A stretch of 23,136 nt of DNA from Eubacteriales Family XIII. Incertae Sedis bacterium. GTDB taxonomy: Bacteria > Bacillota > Clostridia > Peptostreptococcales > Anaerovoracaceae. Positions 13,992-20,169 of the stretch are shown one piece after another. The position numbers and the translations under genes were made by a program. The stretch's first letter is position 1; the number at the start of each line of letters is the position of its first letter. The stretch spans positions 1-23,136 of the forward strand of contig JAIRSA010000009.1 in assembly GCA_031255695.1 (NCBI GenBank), given 5' to 3'. Under the pieces are notes generated by a model. It made no database searches. It saw only the letters and a program-made list of their open reading frames with translations, and was not told where the DNA came from.

Positions 13992-15299
13992 ATGTCAGAA
14001 TTTTTAGAGCGCCCTAGAACTGCCTGCGCCCTCGCGGGCGCGTTATCGGCCATAGGCAATCTGCCGGATGTCATACCAATCGTTCACACCAGCATCGGCT
14101 GCGGCGGCAACCTCGCCAACTCCGTGGCGTTCGGGAGCGGATACTTAGGCGGCGGATACTGTAACGGCGGCCAGGCCCCAAGCACGGGCGTGACCGAAAC
14201 AGAAATTGTGTTCGGAGGCGCCGACCGCTTGCAGGAGCAGATTAAAAACACACTCGAACTCATTGACGGCAAGCTGTATGTCGTGGCAACGGGGTGCATG
14301 ACCGAGATGATAGGCGATGATACGGCGGGTGTCGTAAGCGAATTCCGCGACGAAGGTTATCCGATTCTTGCGGTAAGCACACCGAGCTTCAAAGGCGACA
14401 GTTATCACGGCTATGATATTGTGCTTGACGGCATATTCAACAAGTACCTGCCGAAAGCGGAGGATAAAAATCCAAAACTCATAAACATTTTCGGGCTTGT
14501 GCCGGGCTACGACCCGTTCTTTCGGGGGGACTTGGAAGAAATCGAACGCTTGCTGACGGCGATGGGGCTTGAGGTCAACACATTCTTTACGCCGGGTCAG
14601 ACTTTCGAGAACCTGGCTTCCGCGCCGGGTGCCGCTCTGAACATAGTGCTGTCGCGGGTTTGGGGCGTGGAACTCGCCGAAAGGTTTGAGGAACGCCACG
14701 GCACGCCTTACTGGGTGACTGACTTGCCCATCGGCCCCGACGCAACGGATAAGTTATTGAGGGAAATCGCAGGCCGTTTCGGGCTTGACGCCGACAATGT
14801 AACAGAAAAAGGCAACAAGGAGTTTTACGGCTATTTCGAGCGATGTGCCGACGCGTTCTGCGATCAAGACTTGAAGTTTTATGCCATTACGGTCACAAAC
14901 TCAACTTACGCCATACCGCTTGCCAGATTCGTAAGCCGCGAGCTTGGATGGGTCCATACCGGCAGCTTTGTGACGGACAAATTGGCGGACGCGCAAAAGT
15001 TGGCGCTGCAAAGTGAGATCCCGCTCAAATTCGCCACGGGCGTGCAGGAAATCGCGCGGTCAATAAACACCGATCACCCGCAAAATGGGGCGCAGAGATA
15101 TTTTGACGACCTGTCGCCGCTCTACATCATAGGCAGCACGCTCGAAAAGCGGACTGCGGCAGCAAGAGGCGCAAAACACTTGTCTGTCAGTTTCCCGGCA
15201 TACGACAGGCTGATAACCGACCGGGGCTATGCGGGCTATCGCGGCGGGCTTCACTTGTTTGAAGATTTAATCGGACAGATAATGGGGGTGAAACAATGA
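13992..15299 (+). CDS. nifK-like: Nitrogenase-like component 1, K-type (beta-like) subunit
   Basis: 435-residue member of the nitrogenase component 1 superfamily. Three candidate P-cluster ligands are present: Cys12 (RTACALAG), Cys37 (TSIGCGGN) and Cys102 (ATGCMTEMIGDD). Their spacing (25 and 65) is close to NifK (25 and 58), and CMxExIGDD is a NifK-type signature. The segment aligned with the D-subunit cofactor Cys has none (LNIVLSRVWG), and the C-terminus carries a NifK-like FPAYDRL...GYRGGL. It is therefore assigned as the K-type subunit. It is about 80 residues shorter than usual NifK. An AGAGAGG ribosome site lies about 10 bases upstream of the ATG. The gene follows nifB by 38 bases and overlaps the D-like gene by 4 bases (ATGA), implying coupled translation and a 1:1 complex. 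Confidence 0.9.
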   Translation: MSEFLERPRTACALAGALSAIGNLPDVIPIVHTSIGCGGNLANSVAFGSGYLGGGYCNGGQAPSTGVTETEIVFGGADRLQEQIKNTLELIDGKLYVVATGCMTEMIGDDTAGVVSEFRDEGYPILAVSTPSFKGDSYHGYDIVLDGIFNKYLPKAEDKNPKLINIFGLVPGYDPFFRGDLEEIERLLTAMGLEVNTFFTPGQTFENLASAPGAALNIVLSRVWGVELAERFEERHGTPYWVTDLPIGPDATDKLLREIAGRFGLDADNVTEKGNKEFYGYFERCADAFCDQDLKFYAITVTNSTYAIPLARFVSRELGWVHTGSFVTDKLADAQKLALQSEIPLKFATGVQEIARSINTDHPQNGAQRYFDDLSPLYIIGSTLEKRTAAARGAKHLSVSFPAYDRLITDRGYAGYRGGLHLFEDLIGQIMGVKQ

Positions 15300-16813
15300 G
15301 CTATTACGAGAATGGAATACCGCCTGTACGCGACAGCCGTTTGAAAATGGGCGACAGCTATTCGGGTTCGGCCCTAGGCTTGGTGGAATGCGGGCGGGAA
15401 GGCTGCCTGCTCCAAAAGGGGCGTGGATTCTGGCAGGCAAATGCGTGCCAAATGGCGCTAAGCCTAATGATGGCGACGACTGTCGAGAATTCTGTCATTG
15501 TCATGCACGCGCCAGGCGGCTGCGGTGCGCTATTGCACTCGCTATCGGCACAATCGGCAAAGGGCAGAGCGCAGAGAGGGAAAACGCCCGCATCTGTGCC
15601 TTGGCTGTCTACAAATCTTTCGGAAGCGGATGTTATCGGCGGCGGAGAAAAGAAACTGCGTGAAACCATCGAATATGCCGACCGTGAGTTCCGCCCGGAG
15701 ATAATATTCGTAGTCGTCACCTGTGCGCCGAGCATTATCGGCGACGATGTCGAGGAGGTGGTCAGGCAGGCGCGCCCGGCTGTTTCGGCTGACGTAGTAA
15801 GCCTTCACTGTCCGGGTTTCAGAAGCCGCGTTGTGGCAAGCGCGTACGATACGTTCTATCACGGGATACTTCGCGGGCTTAACCTCTCGCCGGAACCGCG
15901 GGCAGATTTCAGGCCGCCCCCAGAGGGCTGCCCCGACGATGGGCTTGCGGAAAAGAAGTATCGGTATCAAAAGAGCCGCACGGTCAATGTCTGGAACGCC
16001 ACAAGCATCGGCGCGGCGGACGAAAAGGAAGTGGAACGCTTGCTGACTGCATTAGGGTTGAAAGTACGCTTCTTTGCGGAGTATTCGTCGCGCGATGAAC
16101 TGCGGCTTGTCGCCGAGGCGGGGCTGAACGTCAGCATGTGTAACGTACACGACGACTATATGCTGAAATACCTCAAGGAGAAGTACGGCATACCTTATGT
16201 AATCGCGGGAATGCCCATCGGGTTCAGGCATACGAGGGAGTGGCTTTTGCGGATTGCCGGACACTTCGGGCTTGAAAAACAAGCGGGGACACTTGCCGAT
16301 CATGAGGAAGGCTTGGCAAGGCGGGCAATAGAGCCGTTCCTAGAACAGGTAAGGGGCAAAAGCGTACTGATGTGCGGCGGGGTTGTCCGTGTCGGATCGG
16401 AAGCGACCGCGCTCTCGGAGTTGGGATTAAATGTACTCGGCATACGCGCATACCACTACGACGAGGGCGCGGAGCCTGTGTTCGAGGACGTGGGCGAAAA
16501 CCTCCCCGATACGCCGGTATCGGTCAGCAATCAGTTGTTTGAGATGACGCACCAGATTAAGACACTGAGGCCCGACCTCGTTATCTCGCACAACGGCACT
16601 CAAGGGTATATCGCCAAGCTCGGCGTTCCGTCCATACAGCTATTCAATGTGGACAGTTCGTTCTTTGCGTACAGCGGCATATACCAAATCCTGCGGCGCA
16701 TTGTGTTTGAGTTCAAAAACACCTCGTACCGCGAAAGGCTCTCACGGCACATAAAACTGCCGTACAGACAAAGTTACTTTGATGGCGATGCCTTCAAGTA
16801 TATTAAAAATTAA
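15296..16813 (+). CDS. nifD-like: Nitrogenase-like component 1, D-type (alpha-like) subunit
   Basis: 505-residue component 1 subunit predicted to hold the catalytic cluster. Candidate P-cluster ligands are Cys51 (QANACQMA), Cys76 (PGGCGALLH) and Cys143 (VTCAPSIIGDD), with spacing 25 and 67 against 26 and 66 in NifD. Cys282 (NVSMCNVHDDYM, before YLKEKYGIP) aligns with the NifD cofactor-ligating Cys275. The FeMo-cofactor His442 position aligns with Phe450 (SIQLFNVD), and the Gln191/His195 region (GFRSRVVASAYD) is not conserved. This pattern says cluster-binding but not a standard MoFe active site, consistent with group IV enzymes that may use an unmodified NifB-derived cluster. Start overlaps the K-like stop. 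Another Cys pair (Cys32 and Cys37) lies near the N-terminus. The substrate cannot be read from the sequence; an organosulfur compound is inferred from context. Confidence 0.9.
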   Translation: MSYYENGIPPVRDSRLKMGDSYSGSALGLVECGREGCLLQKGRGFWQANACQMALSLMMATTVENSVIVMHAPGGCGALLHSLSAQSAKGRAQRGKTPASVPWLSTNLSEADVIGGGEKKLRETIEYADREFRPEIIFVVVTCAPSIIGDDVEEVVRQARPAVSADVVSLHCPGFRSRVVASAYDTFYHGILRGLNLSPEPRADFRPPPEGCPDDGLAEKKYRYQKSRTVNVWNATSIGAADEKEVERLLTALGLKVRFFAEYSSRDELRLVAEAGLNVSMCNVHDDYMLKYLKEKYGIPYVIAGMPIGFRHTREWLLRIAGHFGLEKQAGTLADHEEGLARRAIEPFLEQVRGKSVLMCGGVVRVGSEATALSELGLNVLGIRAYHYDEGAEPVFEDVGENLPDTPVSVSNQLFEMTHQIKTLRPDLVISHNGTQGYIAKLGVPSIQLFNVDSSFFAYSGIYQILRRIVFEFKNTSYRERLSRHIKLPYRQSYFDGDAFKYIKN

Positions 16814-16839
16814 TTAAAACGGCTTTGAAACGAAGCGGG

Positions 16840-16855
16840 GCGGCGAATCAGCCGC
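16840..16855 (+). other. GC hairpin between nifD-like gene and the ABC transporter genes
   Basis: GCGGC, loop GAATCA, GCCGC, located 27 bases after the D-like stop. A TTTTTT run lies 11 bases further on, too far for a standard terminator. It may lower read-through or protect the upstream mRNA end. Confidence 0.4.
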
Positions 16856-16870
16856 AAATATGCCACTTTT

Positions 16871-16962
16871 TTAGCCGGAGAACAGTATTAGCCAGAGAAC
16901 AGTATTAGCCATTAGCCGGAGAACAGTATTGGCCAGAAAACAGTATTAGCCAGGGAACAGTA
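16871..16962 (+). repeat. 17-bp tandem repeats (TTAGCCRGRGAACAGTA) within the operon
   Basis: Five 17-base units start at 16871, 16888, 16912, 16929 and 16946, with one 7-base partial unit at 16905-16911. The last unit runs into TAAAAAGGAG, the ribosome site of the next gene. Related single copies occur at the right end of the block (inverted at 19931-19947, direct at 19977-19991), and shortened relatives precede the K-like gene (GGGAACAGTAT near 13960) and the permease gene (GGAGAACGGTAT near 18103). The 17-base unit is not codon-sized, so it is non-coding. Confidence 0.92.
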
Positions 16963-16978
16963 TAAAAAGGAGAAACCT

Positions 16979-18058
16979 ATGATGAAACGTTTACTCGCAT
17001 TCGCCGCCATCCTCGCGCTTTCGCTTACGGCCTGCGGCAACACTGCCGAACCTGCGGGCACCACAGATTCGGGCGACAACCCACAGCAGGCAATTGGCAC
17101 GCCTGCCGTGGACGAAGCACAGCTTGAGGAAGAGGCGTGGAAAAAAGAGCCCGCCTATGGCACGACCATTCACGTTGGCTATGACGGCGGGCTTTGCCAG
17201 GCGGCAACCCCTCTCGCATACCTCAAAGGCTACTTCGAGGCTGAGGGATTGACGGTTGAACTTACCAAATCAGGCGACGGCACACAGGCGGCTGTCAGCG
17301 CGGCCCTTGCCGGCGGCAAAATTGACACGACTGCCGGAATGATTGCGGGATGGCTCAAACCCGCCACGAACGGCGTCGACCTGCGCTTTACTGTTGGGCT
17401 TCACACGGGCTGCTCATCGGCGTTCGTGCTTGCCGATTCGGACATTACAGGATTTGTAGAGGGCCAGACAGTTGGATTTGCCGGCGGTATCGGCGGTGTT
17501 TACAACAACATAGGTTTAGTATTCGCCGCCCGTGAAGGGTTCACGCAGGGCCAACTTGTATGGAAAGACTTCGGCGATGCCTCGGCGCTTCTCGGCGTCC
17601 TTCAAAACGGCGAAGCTGATGTGGCCGTACTGGGAGACCAGTTGGCTGAAAAGTGGGTCAACGAGGGTACAGTCAAACGTATCTATTCACAGCACGAGGG
17701 CAAATTCGCGGACGACGCTTGCTGCATACTGTCCATACGCGGTGACTTCTACGACGCAAACCCGATAACTTCAAAGAAAATAAGCCGCGCAATCTATCAG
17801 TCGGCTAAATGGATTGACGCAAGCGACGAAAACAAACGGGAGGCCGCCCAGCTGCTTCTCGATAACGGACATATTTCCGGAACCGTCGAATACGCCGTAT
17901 CGCTGATGAAACTGTTCAAGTTCGGCCTTGATACCGAAACGACCGAAAAATCCGTCTACACATCGGTAGACGAGTATAAACAACTCGGCATTATTGATCC
18001 GTCAATAAACGCCGACGATGTCAAAGCGCAAATTTGGAACCCGCTTGACCTCGAATAA
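16979..18058 (+). CDS. ABC transporter substrate-binding lipoprotein (NMT1/SsuA-like)
   Basis: Extracellular lipid-anchored solute receptor of 359 residues. The signal peptide ends in LSLTACG with Cys19 as the lipidated residue, followed by a Ser/Thr/Gly/Asp-rich spacer to about residue 50. The mature part has the NMT1/SsuA/TauA layout: TIHVGYDGGLCQAATPLAYLKGYFEAEGL at the start of lobe 1, AALAGGKIDTTAG, a GLHTGCSSAFV segment, VGFAGGIGG and NGEADVAVLGDQLAEKW in lobe 2. Members bind nitrate, alkanesulfonates, taurine, thiamine pyrimidine precursors or aromatics, so the ligand is not fixed by family. Two Cys in the predicted pocket-lobe motifs (GGLC and HTGC) are notable. The ribosome site AAGGAG (16967-16972) directly abuts the 17-bp repeats. 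Its place in the operon suggests that it supplies the substrate of the reductase. Confidence 0.9.
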   Translation: MMKRLLAFAAILALSLTACGNTAEPAGTTDSGDNPQQAIGTPAVDEAQLEEEAWKKEPAYGTTIHVGYDGGLCQAATPLAYLKGYFEAEGLTVELTKSGDGTQAAVSAALAGGKIDTTAGMIAGWLKPATNGVDLRFTVGLHTGCSSAFVLADSDITGFVEGQTVGFAGGIGGVYNNIGLVFAAREGFTQGQLVWKDFGDASALLGVLQNGEADVAVLGDQLAEKWVNEGTVKRIYSQHEGKFADDACCILSIRGDFYDANPITSKKISRAIYQSAKWIDASDENKREAAQLLLDNGHISGTVEYAVSLMKLFKFGLDTETTEKSVYTSVDEYKQLGIIDPSINADDVKAQIWNPLDLE

Positions 18059-18068
18059 ATATCAAATA

Positions 18069-18106
18069 CTCCGCGCCGCTGCCGTTTGTCAGGCGGCAGT
18101 GCGGAG
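18069..18106 (+). other. Strong hairpin between the binding-protein and permease genes
   Basis: CTCCGC (18069-18074) pairs with GCGGAG (18101-18106), and inside it CTGCCG (18079-18084) pairs with CGGCAG (18094-18099). There is no T tract. Such hairpins after binding-protein genes often stabilise that mRNA part so more binding protein than permease is made. Confidence 0.65.
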
Positions 18107-18130
18107 AACGGTATAAAGGAAGATATTTGC

Positions 18131-19159
18131 ATGAAAAACAATATAAGCGCTTGGGAACTGAAACAAATAGAGGCAAAGCCTCAGACACTAAAGTCTAAGC
18201 TGTTTGATTGGCTCGTGAGTTTCATGCCCATACTCATGGCTTTGCTTGTGCTTTTGCAGTACAAATTGGTTCCCAACAAAAAGGTGCTGATTTCATTCAA
18301 AGTCTACGAGCCGACTAACCTGTACGCTTGGTTTATCGGAGTTTTTCTTGCCGCGTTTGCGGGGCTGTTTATTGCTTCGCTCTTTTCGAAGAAGGTCTTT
18401 GGGAAGTGGCGGAATGCCGCCCCGCTGCTTACGGCAGTGTTCCTGCTTTTGCTTGCCTATGATTTCGCGACGCTGAAAGCGCGGCTCCTGCATGCCACAT
18501 ACTTCCCGGCAATCGACGACATACTGAACGCCCTTATTGCGGAGCGGGCGCAGCTTTGGATAAACTCCCGGCATTCGCTGATCTTGCTGTTCACCGGGTA
18601 TTTTTCTGGCGTGATCGCGGGGCTGTTTTGCGGCATACTTTCAGGCTACATCAAGAAAGTCCGCTATTGGGTAATGCCGCTCATAAAAGTCTTGGGCCCG
18701 ATACCGGCAAACACTTGGCTGCCGATTATACTTGTCCTGCCGTTCATATCCCTGTTCCAAGGCGCGGTGTTTATCATCGCCCTCGGCGTATGGTACCCGG
18801 TAACGATGACGACCATGAACGGCGTGATAAATATCCCCATGCATAACTACGAAGCCGCGAAGACATTCGGCGTGGGCAAGCTATCAATGATCTATAAGGT
18901 CGCAATCCCTGCCTCGTCCCCGTTTATCTTCCAGGGCTTGACACAAGGTATGAGCATAGCCTGTACGGTCCTGCTTATTGCCGAGATGATGGGCGTTGAG
19001 GCGGGCGTGGGCTGGTATATCAACTGGCAGCGCGGTTATGCGGACTTCGCGAAGGTGTACGCCGCTATCGTCATTCTCTGCGTAACATTCTTTGCGGTAA
19101 ATACAATGCTGAACGCTATCAAAAATAGGGTTCTGCGCTGGCAGGAGGATAAAGTATGA
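18131..19159 (+). CDS. ABC transporter permease (SsuC/TauC-like) with N-terminal extension
   Basis: 342-residue inner membrane protein. The C-terminal two thirds form a BPD_transp_1 permease domain with an EAA loop (NYEAAKTFGVGKLSMIYKVAIP, EAA at 241-243) that contacts the ATPase. The usual SsuC-type permease is about 250-280 residues. Here an N-terminal extension adds about three hydrophobic segments (roughly 28-45, 65-85 and 96-113) before the domain. The ATG at 18131 is chosen because AAAGGAAG (18115-18122) is 8 bases upstream; earlier in-frame codons lie inside the hairpin. The stop overlaps the ATPase start (ATGA), implying coupling. It would carry the ligand captured by the upstream lipoprotein. 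Confidence 0.92.
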   Translation: MKNNISAWELKQIEAKPQTLKSKLFDWLVSFMPILMALLVLLQYKLVPNKKVLISFKVYEPTNLYAWFIGVFLAAFAGLFIASLFSKKVFGKWRNAAPLLTAVFLLLLAYDFATLKARLLHATYFPAIDDILNALIAERAQLWINSRHSLILLFTGYFSGVIAGLFCGILSGYIKKVRYWVMPLIKVLGPIPANTWLPIILVLPFISLFQGAVFIIALGVWYPVTMTTMNGVINIPMHNYEAAKTFGVGKLSMIYKVAIPASSPFIFQGLTQGMSIACTVLLIAEMMGVEAGVGWYINWQRGYADFAKVYAAIVILCVTFFAVNTMLNAIKNRVLRWQEDKV

Positions 19160-19926
19160 GTGTAAAGATTGAAAGCCTAACAAAAATATTCGCAAAACAA
19201 ATCGAAGAGGGGACACTGACAGCCCTCGATAATATAAACCTTGAAATCAAAGACGGCGAGTTTGTATCGCTGCTCGGCGCGAGCGGCTGCGGAAAGTCAA
19301 CATTGCTTCGCATTATTGCGGGGCTTGAAATCCCGACACAGGGCGCGGCCCTGTTTAACGGCGAGAGAATCGAAGGCACAAGCCCGAAACGCGGCCTTGT
19401 GTTTCAGGAACACACGCTCTTCGCGTGGCTGACTGTCAGGCAGAATATCGAATTCGCCGCAAAAGCTACCAAGAGACTAAACAGCAGAACCGAAATATCA
19501 AACTGGCTTGAAGTGGCGGGGCTGACTGAGTTTGCAGACAATTACCCTCATCAGCTGTCTGGCGGCATGCGTCAGCGCGCCGCGCTCGTAAGGGCCTTGG
19601 CGGTTTCCCCTGAAGTGTTGTTGCTCGACGAACCGCTTGGCGCGCTTGACAGCTTCACCCGCATGCATCTGCAAGATGAACTGATACGGCTGTGGAAGGG
19701 GCGCGGCAACACGATGGTGATGGTGACGCACGATATTGACGAGGCGATTTATTTAAGTCAGCGAATTGTCGTAATGTCGCCGCGCCCGGGCAGGATTGCC
19801 AAAATACTCGAAGTGCGTATGAGCTATCCGAGAAACCGGGCGGTGGGTGATTTTACGGCACTTAGAACGCAAATACTGAAACTTATGGATTTCGCGCAGG
19901 ATGTGCAAGAAGAATACACGATTTAA
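19156..19926 (+). CDS. ABC transporter ATPase (SsuB/TauB-like)
   Basis: 256-residue cytoplasmic ATPase energising the importer. Walker A GASGCGKST (41-49), Q-loop Gln84, signature LSGGMRQR (134-141), Walker B VLLLDEP (154-160) and switch His192 (VTHDIDEA) are all intact. The sequence after the D-loop (MSPRPGRIAKILEV) is typical of the nitrate/sulfonate/taurine subfamily. GGAGG lies 7 bases before the ATG, inside the permease end, and the overlap with the permease gene is four bases. It is the last gene of the operon; an inverted repeat of the 17-bp family lies directly after it. Confidence 0.95.
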   Translation: MSVKIESLTKIFAKQIEEGTLTALDNINLEIKDGEFVSLLGASGCGKSTLLRIIAGLEIPTQGAALFNGERIEGTSPKRGLVFQEHTLFAWLTVRQNIEFAAKATKRLNSRTEISNWLEVAGLTEFADNYPHQLSGGMRQRAALVRALAVSPEVLLLDEPLGALDSFTRMHLQDELIRLWKGRGNTMVMVTHDIDEAIYLSQRIVVMSPRPGRIAKILEVRMSYPRNRAVGDFTALRTQILKLMDFAQDVQEEYTI

Positions 19927-19930
19927 CCAA

Positions 19931-19991
19931 TACTGCTCTCCGGCTAAAATCATGGCATCTTCGCGGCCGGTCCGCATTAGCCGGAGAACAG
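19931..19991. repeat. Inverted pair of the 17-bp repeat after the operon
   Basis: TACTGCTCTCCGGCTAA (19931-19947) is the reverse complement of the operon's internal repeat with one change, and TTAGCCGGAGAACAG (19977-19991) is a direct copy. They can pair over about 15 bases with one mismatch around a 29-base loop. There is no T tract, but this hairpin sits between convergent genes and could help end transcription or block 3' decay. Confidence 0.8.
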
Positions 19992-20009
19992 GCTTCCGGG
20001 CAGTGTGCC

Positions 20010-20159
20010 AAAACGTACCGTCCCTTTTGTCACTTTTGTCATTTCCGGCGGGTTTTTGGATACGATAGAAGGGGCGGCACGGCCTGGCACATTCAATGTG
20101 ACAGAACGTACCGTCCCCTTTGTCATGCAGTTGTCAAAACGTACCGTCCCCTTTGTCAC
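20010..20159. repeat. Three REP-like copies of ACGTACCGTCCCCTTTGTCA
   Basis: Copies lie at about 20010-20032 (one T replacing a C), 20099-20125 and 20132-20159. The second is framed by TGACA and TGTCA. This type of GGGGACGGTACGTTTTGACA-like extragenic repeat is common in bacterial genomes and has been linked to REP-associated tyrosine transposases; none is in the window. The copies occupy the convergent gap between the ATPase gene and xylB. Confidence 0.75.
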
Positions 20160-20169
20160 TCATTGTCAC

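Noticed and set aside
13971..14017. 15-codon mini-ORF overlapping the start of the K-like gene
   Set aside because: Too short, with poor ribosome-site spacing and no amino-acid bias. The K-like start at 13992 has its own site.
11874..16813. Classical molybdenum nitrogenase for N2 fixation
   Set aside because: NifE, NifN and NifV are absent from the window, the D-like subunit lacks the FeMo-cofactor His and nearby substrate residues, and the operon carries an organic-solute-type importer. N2 reduction cannot be excluded from sequence alone but is not the best reading.
16871..16962. CRISPR array
   Set aside because: Units of 17 bases are directly adjacent without unique spacers, and no cas genes are present.
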